A DNA stretch of 30,019 nt from Erysipelotrichaceae bacterium (GCA_019415435.1 DXZE01000025.1:1-30019); one strand, 5' to 3'; counted from the stretch's first letter, positions 6,849-14,186 are shown. The notes: a model not told the origin generated them from the sequence alone. Made by a program: numbers and translations.

Positions 6849-7724
6849 TTATCCTCCGATCTTCACAAAGTCACTGGCATACGCAGATAACTCTTCTTTA
6901 TTCATGATCTTTAAATCATCATATATATAGTTTCTGCCTAACTGATGCCACTTCTCTTTACCAAGATTATGATATGGCAGAAGGTTGACACTGTTTACAT
7001 GCAATGACTTTGCATAAGCAATCATATCTTCTAACTTATCCTGATTAAATTCAGGGATAACAGGGACTCTGACAATGACATCCCTGCCTCGTTTCTCACT
7101 GAGATAAGAAAGATTAGAGAAGATCTCATCCGGGTTGCCGCCGGTAGCCTGATAAAGCTTTTCATGATCTGTATTCTTTACATCATAAAGAAACAGATCA
7201 ATATACTTTTCTGCTTCCTTTAATTGTTCGACAGGATAGTTGCCGGTTGTTTCTACTGCTGTATGCAGGCCCTTCTCCTTAGCCAGTTTTAATAGTCTCA
7301 TCAAACCATCAAACTGATAGAAAGGTTCTCCTCCTGAAAAAGTAATGCCGCCATTGCTTTCTTCATAGTAGTCATAGTCTTTCATTGCTTCCGCAATGAC
7401 ATCTTCTTCCTTCATCAATGTGCCATTCATGGATAGAGCGTCAGACATACATGCTTCTATGCACTTATGACAATTCTGACAAAGGTCCTTATGCCAATGG
7501 AACTGATTATCATGCCATTCTATTGCCTGATTGACACATGCTTTTTCACAACATCTGTATCCAACACACTTCTTGCTGTTATGCATTAAGACTGGTTCTG
7601 CTGTCCATGTTTCTGGATTTGCACACCATGGGCAATGCAGATAACAGCCTTTTAAGAATACGGTTGTACGGATGCCTGGCCCGTCATGGGTCGCAAATCT
7701 CTGAATATTCGATACACTAATCAT
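6849..7724 (-). CDS. Glycyl radical enzyme activase (radical SAM, PFL-activase family)
   Basis: This enzyme installs the glycyl radical on the partner GRE using S-adenosylmethionine and a [4Fe-4S] cluster. The cluster motif is C27-x3-C31-x2-C34 in GCYLHCPWC. Between it and the rest of the SAM barrel lies a ferredoxin-like insert with two Cys-rich clusters (C53/C58/C59/C63 and C82/C85/C88/C92). Such an insert is typical of activases for dehydratase- and decarboxylase-type GREs rather than of PflA. GGITFSGGEP (about 125-134) is the SAM-contact motif. The 291-residue length fits. The start codon overlaps the end of the GRE gene by eight bases, so the two are coupled and form a matched pair. Confidence 0.95.
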   Translation of the reverse strand: MISVSNIQRFATHDGPGIRTTVFLKGCYLHCPWCANPETWTAEPVLMHNSKKCVGYRCCEKACVNQAIEWHDNQFHWHKDLCQNCHKCIEACMSDALSMNGTLMKEEDVIAEAMKDYDYYEESNGGITFSGGEPFYQFDGLMRLLKLAKEKGLHTAVETTGNYPVEQLKEAEKYIDLFLYDVKNTDHEKLYQATGGNPDEIFSNLSYLSEKRGRDVIVRVPVIPEFNQDKLEDMIAYAKSLHVNSVNLLPYHNLGKEKWHQLGRNYIYDDLKIMNKEELSAYASDFVKIGG

Positions 7725-9984
7725 ATAAAGTTCTGCTTAATAACTCTTCCTGGACGTCTCTGGAAAGATTGACAAATACAGCACTGTAACCGGCAACTCT
7801 CACAATCAGATCCGGATATTTCTCAGGATGTACCATCGCATCCTCAAGTTCGCCGCGATCTACACAGGTTACCATCAGCTGACAGCCGCCTTTCCTGAAG
7901 TATGTACGCCATAATGCCTTAACCTTATCGGCATCTTCATGCATCATCCTTGGAGTGAATTTCATATTCTGAACACTGCCCGCATGATATCTTGCGTCAA
8001 ATTTGGCAAGAGAATTCAGACATGCGGTAGGACCGCTCCCGGCTGCACCACCCTGCGGGTTATTGGCAGGATTCATATAAACACCACTGTTTCTGCCATC
8101 CAGGGAAGCAGCTGTCTGCCTGCCCCAGTCTGTATTGGTCTGGTTATTGGATATGACAATCAGATAGTATCCCATACCCCTGGCAATGCCTCTGTTACGG
8201 ATTCCCCTGGCAACATACTCATAGAGATCATTTGCCATGTCATCCACACTTTTGATGTCATTGCCATATTTAGGTAAATCTACAAGTTCCTTCTGAAGCT
8301 TTTCATAGCCCTTGAAATCCGCAAGTGCAGCTTCATTTAACTGTTCTAATGTATATTTCTTTTCATCAAAGACAAGTCTCTTAATCGCATACAGGGAATC
8401 CGAGGCATTGATATTGCCATAGGTTTCATTTGTACCGCCGAGAATCTCTACACCACCATCCAGTAAAGCCTTGCCTCTTGAGATACAGTCATCCATCAGT
8501 ATGGACGTAAACAGGAAGGATACTTCCCTGTTCATGACTTCATAACTGTGATACTGATCTTCTACTGATAAATCAAAGTAGTAATCTAACAGTTTCTTAT
8601 ACTGATCATAAAATGCATCAAATGTCTTAAATGAAGATAATGGGGCCACCTTAACCGGGCCAGCCTTATAAACATGATCCATCGGATCATAGCCTTCATT
8701 CAATGCTAACTGCAGAATCTTAAGAAGATTAATCAGAGTATTCGGAGTGCCTACAGACTTACCCTGAATGACAAACTCCGTGCATCCAAATGGCGTATAC
8801 TGTTCTGCCTCTTCTCCAGGCAGGCGCATGCCATACATAACAGCCGGTACTTCTACATCATCGTTATAGAGAGTCGGATACGTAGCACCTGCGGCCAGGC
8901 AGTCATATGCCTTATCCAAAATATCCTTAGGGGTTGTATGATCGAAACGCAGTGTAAACTGTGGTTCTACATATCTTGTATGACGGCATACTTCCAGGCA
9001 GAGTCTTGTGAACATATCACAGACTTCAACATCTTTTCTGCCCTGACCACCGACAATAATTCTGCCATTGACAGTTGTTCTGCGGTTTTCGATTAATGTC
9101 CATAAGGAATGAACGTATCTGTATGCTTCGTCCCATGTCAGAGTACCGTCATCGATATCTTTCTTCAGATATGGTCCTAAAACAACATCCATACGGCCAT
9201 AGTTGATACATCCGGCACTTAATGCATACAGCCAGAATAACTGCAATGCCTGATGGAATGTGGCTGGTTTATGATCCAAGATATAGATCAGATCATTCTG
9301 CATTAATGTAAGATCTTTTGTTCTCTGTGCATCTGAGCCAATCATCGCTTCCTGGACAAGTTCAATCTGTCTTCTGATAATGTCTTCAAACAGATGCATT
9401 GCACCAATGCAGGATTGAATGAATGCATTCTGAGGCTGTTTTTCAAGTAGTTCAATAATGCCTTTGACACCTAAGCACATTAATTTCTGATAATCCAGCA
9501 TCATACCGGAAAGTCTTGCGGTAGCCATGAACGGATACTTGCAGTCAATGAATCTTCCGGTTGTTGTATCATTCAGAACATCCTGGCAATAGATAGATTT
9601 CACATCATGATACTGCCAATAGTCATATAGCCTCTTTACTCTTTCCTTGTCTTCTTCCATATCAAGCTTTTCACCAAACGCTCTTAATTCATGGAAGACA
9701 CAATAGTGACCCACACCGCCGATACTGGTAACACTGCCAAAGCCTATTGGCAGAAAGTCCAGTCTTCCAGCGATCAGATCCTGATCTTCAATATGTCTGA
9801 ACATGGTCGGATACAGTACCTTCAGACAATTCAGTTCTCTTTCTGATTTATCTAATCCGGCACTGTCCTTATGTGCTTTTGTATAAGCTTCCATGATTTC
9901 CAGCTGTTCTTCAACCGGCTTCTCACATGGAAGACGATGTGAAACATTAACATTCTGTGAGCCTTCAATATTGATATGTGCCAT
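7717..9984 (-). CDS. Glycyl radical enzyme of the dehydratase/lyase type, substrate unknown
   Basis: This is a PFL-superfamily glycyl radical enzyme of 755 residues. The glycyl loop at the C-terminus is RVAGYSAVFVNLSRD, with the radical glycine at G732. The thiyl cysteine is C401 in FGCTEF. A single Cys followed two residues later by Glu (C401, E403), instead of the double Cys of pyruvate formate-lyase, marks the dehydratase/lyase group. The stretch after it (GKSVGTPNTLINLLK) recalls the 4-hydroxyproline dehydratase HypD as I remember it, but the sugar gene context differs. From memory, E. coli YbiW and PflD were reported to open 1,5-anhydrohexitol-6-phosphates, so a phosphosugar substrate is reasonable here. 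I chose the ATG at 9984, six bases after AGGAGG; the ATG at 9990 directly abuts it. First gene of the operon. Confidence 0.93.
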   Translation of the reverse strand: MAHINIEGSQNVNVSHRLPCEKPVEEQLEIMEAYTKAHKDSAGLDKSERELNCLKVLYPTMFRHIEDQDLIAGRLDFLPIGFGSVTSIGGVGHYCVFHELRAFGEKLDMEEDKERVKRLYDYWQYHDVKSIYCQDVLNDTTTGRFIDCKYPFMATARLSGMMLDYQKLMCLGVKGIIELLEKQPQNAFIQSCIGAMHLFEDIIRRQIELVQEAMIGSDAQRTKDLTLMQNDLIYILDHKPATFHQALQLFWLYALSAGCINYGRMDVVLGPYLKKDIDDGTLTWDEAYRYVHSLWTLIENRRTTVNGRIIVGGQGRKDVEVCDMFTRLCLEVCRHTRYVEPQFTLRFDHTTPKDILDKAYDCLAAGATYPTLYNDDVEVPAVMYGMRLPGEEAEQYTPFGCTEFVIQGKSVGTPNTLINLLKILQLALNEGYDPMDHVYKAGPVKVAPLSSFKTFDAFYDQYKKLLDYYFDLSVEDQYHSYEVMNREVSFLFTSILMDDCISRGKALLDGGVEILGGTNETYGNINASDSLYAIKRLVFDEKKYTLEQLNEAALADFKGYEKLQKELVDLPKYGNDIKSVDDMANDLYEYVARGIRNRGIARGMGYYLIVISNNQTNTDWGRQTAASLDGRNSGVYMNPANNPQGGAAGSGPTACLNSLAKFDARYHAGSVQNMKFTPRMMHEDADKVKALWRTYFRKGGCQLMVTCVDRGELEDAMVHPEKYPDLIVRVAGYSAVFVNLSRDVQEELLSRTLYD

Positions 9985-10008
9985 ATTCATCCTCCTCACT
10001 GTTTCTTC

Positions 10009-10036
10009 ATTATAGTCATATTTCCAACTAAAACAA
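10009..10036 (-). promoter_or_regulatory. Promoter of the GRE operon
   Basis: On the minus strand TTGTTT (-35) and a perfect TATAAT (-10) are 16 bases apart. The predicted start is near 10002, just ahead of the AGGAGG used by the GRE gene. Confidence 0.7.
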
Positions 10037-10049
10037 CTATTTTTATTTA

Positions 10050-10069
10050 ATTTTAATCAGTTTTAATCA
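10050..10069 (-). promoter_or_regulatory. Tandem TGATTAAAA repeat, candidate operator of the GRE operon
   Basis: On the minus strand TGATTAAAAC and TGATTAAAAT are direct repeats with an exact 10-base period, about one helical turn. They lie upstream of the -35, about 48-67 bases before the predicted start, a position more usual for an activator. Two related copies (TGATCAAAAC, TGATCAAATC) lie on the other side of the divergent region. Confidence 0.5.
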
Positions 10070-10183
10070 TCTATGAGTGAAAGAAATATTTTAAATGAAT
10101 TTTTTATTATTTTTGAATTTATTCGTATATTGTTTTGTTCAAAACCATTTTTTCTTTTGTTTCAAAAATATTCAGATACTTTA

Positions 10184-10211
10184 TTGAATTATTTTTCTGT
10201 TTCATTATGAT
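10184..10211 (+). promoter_or_regulatory. Candidate promoter of the HPS-like gene
   Basis: TTGAAT (10184-10189) and TATGAT (10206-10211) are 16 bases apart, each with modest mismatches to consensus. The start would be near 10218, giving a leader of about 67 bases that contains the TGATCAAA repeats. Confidence 0.5.
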
Positions 10212-10241
10212 TCATGTTGTAAGAACAAAAGCTTACCGAAA

Positions 10242-10269
10242 GTGATCAAAACATGGCCATGTGATCAAA
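10242..10269 (+). promoter_or_regulatory. GTGATCAAA direct repeats around CATGGCCATG, candidate operator
   Basis: GTGATCAAA occurs at 10242 and 10261, 19 bases apart (about two helical turns), flanking the perfect palindrome CATGGCCATG (10252-10261). The block lies in the leader just before the AGGAGG of the HPS-like gene, where a bound protein would block elongation or initiation. Confidence 0.5.
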
Positions 10270-10284
10270 TCAGGAGGAAGAACT

Positions 10285-10749
10285 ATGGATAACATGAAAA
10301 TCTATGATTTAAGAACTCTCGCATCTGTATCACAGGATGAACCGGCAATTATTGATATTACAGCAGGCATGACAGCATTCGGATCTGTTGGTGCAATCTA
10401 TGCATTCAAAAATGCACATCCAGACTGGCGGTTATTCATGGACCTGAAATTAGAAGATGAAGACATCATCAATGCCAAGATGGCATTTGACGCTGGTGCC
10501 GATATTGTTTCTGTATCTGGCAATGTAAGTGATGAAACGCTTAAGAACGCAGAGATTATTGCAGACGCAAATGGCGCATCCATCATGCTCGATGTCCGTC
10601 ATATCCAGAATAAGGAAGAAAAAGCAGAAGATGCCTCTATCTATGGTATTGCTTATATCAGAGGCGGCCAGCGTGATGATATGACTGCCTGTAACTATGG
10701 CATCCGTACAAGAGAATGGATTGCAAGTCAGGAAGATGCAGCTCTTTAA
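10285..10749 (+). CDS. Truncated HPS/KGPDC-like protein (OMP decarboxylase superfamily)
   Basis: The 154-residue product (ATG at 10285, seven bases after AGGAGG) resembles 3-hexulose-6-phosphate synthase and 3-keto-L-gulonate-6-phosphate decarboxylase. The match covers a DITAG strand, HPDWRLFMDLKLEDED (the Asp-x-Lys-x-x-Asp catalytic set, about residues 49-64) and FDAGADIVSVSGNVSDETLKNA. It also includes a following strand, IMLDVRH. Full-length relatives are about 210 residues and end in two strands whose Gly-rich loops hold the phosphate (AGGI and GGGIT types). Those are missing here, and a Rho-independent terminator follows the stop directly. The first strand is also shortened. The gene is divergent from the GRE operon and may be an aldolase-like partner, a binding protein or a decayed enzyme. 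Function is inferred only. Confidence 0.75.
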   Translation: MDNMKIYDLRTLASVSQDEPAIIDITAGMTAFGSVGAIYAFKNAHPDWRLFMDLKLEDEDIINAKMAFDAGADIVSVSGNVSDETLKNAEIIADANGASIMLDVRHIQNKEEKAEDASIYGIAYIRGGQRDDMTACNYGIRTREWIASQEDAAL

Positions 10750-10765
10750 TAAATCATTCCCCGAT

Positions 10766-10800
10766 CAGAACAAAAGACTCTCACTTCTGTTCTGGTTTTT
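10766..10800 (+). terminator. Rho-independent terminator after the HPS-like gene
   Basis: CAGAACA and TGTTCTG form a 7-bp stem with a 15-base loop, followed by GTTTTTATTTG. It separates the short gene from the DeoR pair downstream. Confidence 0.8.
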
Positions 10801-10839
10801 ATTTGCTTTTGAAAGATAAGTATTTTATATTGCACGCAA

Positions 10840-11619
10840 ATGGAACAGAAAGTATTAAAAAGACAGGAAGCGATCGAACAGTTATTACTGAGTAATGAAA
10901 CAATGCCTGTAAAAGACATTGCCAATGCTCTTCATGTCACTCCTGAAACTATCCGCAAGGATCTCAATGAATTAGAAGAAAAAGGATTTTTAATCCGTAA
11001 TCATGGCTATGCTTCTTTAACCGATAACCGTGCGCTTGAAACCCCGATGGAATTAAGAGTACAGGATCACCCGCAGGCAAAGAAAGCCATATCCCAGGCT
11101 TCTTTCCCTTACATTCAGGATGGCATGATGCTCTACTTATGTGCTTCTTCTACAAATGTATATCTGGCAAGATTACTCAGAATAAGGAAGAACCTTACAG
11201 TTTTTACAAATTCTGTAGATGTACTGGAACTTGCGGGTGACTCTGATAATAAAATCATTTTACTTGGAGGTGAGTTAAGTCCGGTAGGCAGAAGATGCAT
11301 CGGCATGCAGGTACTGGATGACTTACAGGGATTGCATTTTGATATTGCTTTTCTTGGCATGGATGGATGTAAGAATCTTGATGGGCCGGGGTACTATGAC
11401 TATGAAGATTCCAGGGCTGAAGAATATTGCGGCACACATTCTTCTATGTCCATTCTCATGGCTGATGCGTCCAAGTTTGATAAAGAAGCCAGATACCAGT
11501 GGGCATCATTTGATAAGTTTGATGTATTGATCACAAATCATCTGAAAGATGATGACCGCAAGCGTTTGGAAAATATTCAGATTGTAGAAACAGGAGATGT
11601 CAATGAACCGTCTCGTTGA
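10840..11619 (+). CDS. DeoR-like regulator, first of a tandem pair
   Basis: The product has 259 residues. The N-terminal winged helix is clear: TMPVKDIANALHVTPETIRKDLNELEEKGFLIRNHG (about residues 21-56). The C-terminal DeoR sensor fold is also clear, with LTVFTNSVDVLELA, IILLGGELSPVGRRCIG and FLGMDGCKNLDG. The usual Asp-(Ala/Ser)-Gly-Thr-Thr effector motif is replaced by YLCASSTNVY, so it may bind a different ligand or none. No good ribosome binding site precedes the ATG (the nearest purine tract, GAAAGATAAG, is 20 bases away), so translation is probably weak. The gene overlaps the next one, a paralogue, by 17 bases. Confidence 0.88.
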   Translation: MEQKVLKRQEAIEQLLLSNETMPVKDIANALHVTPETIRKDLNELEEKGFLIRNHGYASLTDNRALETPMELRVQDHPQAKKAISQASFPYIQDGMMLYLCASSTNVYLARLLRIRKNLTVFTNSVDVLELAGDSDNKIILLGGELSPVGRRCIGMQVLDDLQGLHFDIAFLGMDGCKNLDGPGYYDYEDSRAEEYCGTHSSMSILMADASKFDKEARYQWASFDKFDVLITNHLKDDDRKRLENIQIVETGDVNEPSR

Positions 11620-12358
11620 AAAAAGAAGAGAAGAAATAGAAAATGTCCTGATCAGACACAGGACAATGAAAGTTAAGGATCTTGCCGAAAACCTTCATGT
11701 GACTCCTGAAACCATCCGTAAGGATCTCGACTATCTGGAACAGAAAGGTTTCTTAACCCGTGGTCATGGCAATGCGTCCATTATCGATAACAATCATTCC
11801 GAAGTGCCTTTTCAATACAGAATCCAGGAAAATGCCGCGTTAAAAGAAAGAATCGCAGATAAAGCATTTTCCTTTGTCAAAGACGGCATGTTATTGTTCA
11901 TGACTTCTTCTTCCATCTGTCTGCCTTTGGCAGAAAAGTTAAGAATGCGTACGAATCTTACGATTTATACCAATGCGATTGATTCTGCCCTGCTTGCCTT
12001 AAGTCCTCATAATAAGGTTATGTTAACTGGAGGTACGTATAATCCGGTTGGTCACCGTACTTACGGCATGCGTACCATGCGTATGTTACATGGTGTGAAT
12101 TTTGATTTATGTATCACCGCCATGAATGGATGTAAGGATATGGATGGTCCTGCCGAAAAAGATGAAGACGACAGTGAAATGGAACGATACTGTCTTGCGC
12201 ACAGCCGGGTGAAAATCCTTGTTTCAGATCCGCCGAAGTTTCATCATTCTTCTAATTTCCAGTATGCAAAATTCAGTGATTTCGATGCCTTCATTACCGG
12301 TAAACTCAGTGATGAAGAAAGAAAACAGGCAGGTAATGTTCAGATCATAGAGGTATAA
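11603..12358 (+). CDS. DeoR-like regulator, second of a tandem pair
   Basis: This 251-residue paralogue of the preceding protein has a helix-turn-helix almost identical in the recognition region (NLHVTPETIRKDLDYLEQKGFLTRGHG). The two may therefore bind the same or very similar operators, or form heteromers. The sensor domain again lacks the Gly-Thr-Thr effector motif and has LFMTSSSICLP instead. Later parts follow the family (LTIYTNAIDSALLAL, VMLTGGTYNPVGHRTYGMR, NGCKDMDGPAEKDEDDSE). I chose the ATG at 11603, six bases after AGGAG; the ATG at 11597 touches the ribosome binding site. It starts inside the preceding gene, so the two are translationally coupled. Confidence 0.88.
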   Translation: MNRLVEKRREEIENVLIRHRTMKVKDLAENLHVTPETIRKDLDYLEQKGFLTRGHGNASIIDNNHSEVPFQYRIQENAALKERIADKAFSFVKDGMLLFMTSSSICLPLAEKLRMRTNLTIYTNAIDSALLALSPHNKVMLTGGTYNPVGHRTYGMRTMRMLHGVNFDLCITAMNGCKDMDGPAEKDEDDSEMERYCLAHSRVKILVSDPPKFHHSSNFQYAKFSDFDAFITGKLSDEERKQAGNVQIIEV

Positions 12359-12387
12359 AAAAAGACATCCGCGAAAGATATCTTTTT
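12357..12387. terminator. Bidirectional terminator between convergent genes
   Basis: AAAAAGA-ATC and GAT-TCTTTTT arms surround a 7-base loop, with A and T runs on both sides. The one non-Watson-Crick pair is a G-U wobble on the minus strand, so the fit is best for the HAD gene transcript. It serves the second DeoR gene on the plus strand and the HAD gene on the minus strand. Confidence 0.75.
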
Positions 12388-13198
12388 ACTTTACATGTTC
12401 TTCCATATAGTGTGCAAAACCATCTTCGGTAACCGGATACTTTGTAATATCGTTGGCACACTTTTTGGTTTCCTCACTGCCATTAATCAGGCAGACACCC
12501 CAGCCTGCTTTCTCAAGCATTTCATTATCGTTCTGTTCGTCACCAAATGTCCATACATCTTCCAAAGGCATCTTCATGATATCGCACAGTTTTTCTAATC
12601 CATATCCTTTATTGACTCTTGGATCCATGAACTCCAGCATCGTTGTCTGAGTCTTGAAGGCTCTGAACTCAGGTGTCTCATGGGCAACCGCATAGGCATA
12701 GATCTTCGGCATGTCTTCTTCCCTGACACGCATGCATACCTTGCCGTTATCATTAGACCATAAGTCTTCGACATGTTTGACCGGATAGGCTTCTTCTCCA
12801 TTACGGATCATAGAAGCTCTTGTCGCATCATCCATATACTTGACTTTCATTGCTTCCCCTTCATATAAGAAAGGATTCAGATGAAATGGTTCCATCATTT
12901 CAATGATATGTTTAATTGTCTCTTTCTTTAACAGATGATATTCATGACGGACACCTTCCTTGCCATAGTAAACCTGTCCGCCATTCATACCTATAAAGGC
13001 ATCAAACTGAAAACTTAATCCCCACTTTTCTTTATAATTCATCATCAGATGATCAATGGCTCTGCCACTTGCAAGCCCCAGCAGAACACCTTCCTTATGC
13101 AGTTTTTCCATAACGGATCTTGTATATGCATCAATAGGCGTACTGCCGACTGTTAAAGTACCATCAATATCTGCCATTACCAGCTTTGGTTTATTCAT
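12386..13198 (-). CDS. Cof-type HAD-superfamily (IIB) phosphatase
   Basis: This is a cytoplasmic haloacid-dehalogenase-fold phosphatase of the Cof/YidA group, which hydrolyses small phosphorylated metabolites such as sugar phosphates. The ATG at 13198 has GGAGG eight bases upstream and gives 270 residues, normal for the group. Motif I is DIDGT (nucleophile Asp near residue 9). Motif II is LASGR, motif III the lysine in RVNKGYGLEKL, and motif IV GDEQNDNEML. The C2 cap lies between motifs II and III. The gene is divergent from nanE and convergent with the DeoR pair, so it probably belongs to the same sugar-phosphate island. It may prevent build-up of toxic intermediates. Confidence 0.92.
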   Translation of the reverse strand: MNKPKLVMADIDGTLTVGSTPIDAYTRSVMEKLHKEGVLLGLASGRAIDHLMMNYKEKWGLSFQFDAFIGMNGGQVYYGKEGVRHEYHLLKKETIKHIIEMMEPFHLNPFLYEGEAMKVKYMDDATRASMIRNGEEAYPVKHVEDLWSNDNGKVCMRVREEDMPKIYAYAVAHETPEFRAFKTQTTMLEFMDPRVNKGYGLEKLCDIMKMPLEDVWTFGDEQNDNEMLEKAGWGVCLINGSEETKKCANDITKYPVTEDGFAHYMEEHVK

Positions 13199-13224
13199 AT
13201 TTCTTTCCTCCAGACACGTTATTG

Positions 13225-13253
13225 ATGGTATCACGATAAAAGAATTCTGTAAA
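13225..13253 (-). promoter_or_regulatory. Promoter of the HAD phosphatase gene
   Basis: On the minus strand TTTACA (-35, one mismatch) and TACCAT (-10) are exactly 17 bases apart, just upstream of the gene's GGAGG. Confidence 0.55.
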
Positions 13254-13278
13254 AAAGATTACGTGGATAAAAATGCGG

Positions 13279-13284
13279 TATAAT
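13279..13284 (+). promoter_or_regulatory. -10 box of the nanE promoter
   Basis: A perfect TATAAT lies 24 bases ahead of the chosen nanE ATG. No good -35 is visible, suggesting an activated or weak promoter. It also shows that the earlier ATG at 13273 cannot be the start if this promoter is used. Confidence 0.5.
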
Positions 13285-13308
13285 GATCAGGCGAGGTTGA
13301 AACAGATT

Positions 13309-14007
13309 ATGAACGAAAGAAATCAGAAAATTCTCGATTCTATCAAGGGACAGTTAATTGTTTCCTGTCAGGCTCTGCCTGATGAACCACTTCACAGCAG
13401 CTATATTATGAGCAGAATGGCTTATGCGGCTTATTTAGGCGGTGCCAAAGGTATTCGTGCCAATACAGTAGAAGACATACAGGAAATCAGAAAAACAGTT
13501 GATCTGCCTATTATCGGTATTATCAAGAAAGTTTATGATGATGAACCAAATGTATATATCACCCCTACTATGGCAGAAGTAGATGCCTTGATGGAATGTG
13601 GTGTGGAGATACTTGCAATCGATGCCACAAAGCGTACCCATCCGGGTGGAAAGTCCATTGATGAATTCTTTGGTGAAGTCAGAAAGAAGTATCCGGATCA
13701 GCTGTTTATGGCTGACTGCTCTAATGCTGAAGAAGGCATTCATGCGGCTAAGATCGGATTTGATCTGATTGGCACAACACTTGCCGGATATACAGACTAC
13801 ACAAAGGGAAGAAAGCTTCCGCCATATGATATGATCAAGACACTTGTTCATGAATCAGGCAAGCCAGTCATTGCGGAAGGTAATATTTCTACACCAGAGA
13901 TGTGTCGTCATGCCATGGATATGGATGTACAGGCTGTTGTCGTAGGTTCCGCTATTACAAGACCTCTTGAAATCACCAGGAAGTTCATGAAGGCATTAGA
14001 AGACTGA
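13309..14007 (+). CDS. nanE: N-acylmannosamine-6-phosphate 2-epimerase, canonical copy
   Basis: This enzyme converts N-acetylmannosamine-6-phosphate to N-acetylglucosamine-6-phosphate, the step that links sialic acid or ManNAc catabolism to amino-sugar breakdown. The ATG at 13309 gives 232 residues, the usual NanE length, with GCGAGG upstream. Conserved features are GQLIVSCQALPDEPLHS, GAKGIRANT (R50), IIGIIK (K73), YITPTMAEVD, IDATKRTHPGG, LFMADCSNAEEG (D136), GTTLAGYTDYT, VIAEGNISTPE (E190) and VVVGSAITRP. This copy is closer to characterised NanE proteins than the one in the GRE operon. No nanA, nanK, nagA or nagB is in the window, so the pathway must be completed elsewhere. Confidence 0.93.
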   Translation: MNERNQKILDSIKGQLIVSCQALPDEPLHSSYIMSRMAYAAYLGGAKGIRANTVEDIQEIRKTVDLPIIGIIKKVYDDEPNVYITPTMAEVDALMECGVEILAIDATKRTHPGGKSIDEFFGEVRKKYPDQLFMADCSNAEEGIHAAKIGFDLIGTTLAGYTDYTKGRKLPPYDMIKTLVHESGKPVIAEGNISTPEMCRHAMDMDVQAVVVGSAITRPLEITRKFMKALED

Positions 14008-14174
14008 TGAGCCAGCTTCCGGAAAACTGGGATTCCATGTCACATCTGGAAAAAGACAAATACTTTCACCGTTGCTGGATACATTATTCCCGTGAAGGAG
14101 AAAGCTTTGGTCTTTCCGATACTGCACCAGAAGAGATAAAGGATGCCTGGGAGAAATTCTTAAAAGAAAAATAA
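14007..14174 (+). CDS. 55-residue protein coupled to nanE
   Basis: A short frame begins at an ATG overlapping the nanE stop codon (TGATG) and runs for 55 residues to a TAA just before a terminator. It starts MSQLPENWDSM, is rich in aromatic and charged residues (YFHRCWIHYSREGESFGLS) and ends in a helix-like DAWEKFLKEK. It has no membrane segment. The overlap and immediate terminator argue for a real gene co-translated with nanE. The function is unknown; a small subunit or regulator of the epimerase is a guess from position only. Confidence 0.6.
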   Translation: MSQLPENWDSMSHLEKDKYFHRCWIHYSREGESFGLSDTAPEEIKDAWEKFLKEK

Positions 14175-14186
14175 AGACAGTAACTT

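Noticed and set aside
13273..13308. Earlier ATG for the canonical nanE
   Set aside because: A perfect TATAAT lies inside this stretch, and the shorter protein has the normal family length.
13435..13851. 138-codon minus-strand frame inside nanE
   Set aside because: The opposite strand encodes a full NanE with all catalytic motifs; this frame is Cys/His-rich without pattern, typical of an antisense shadow.
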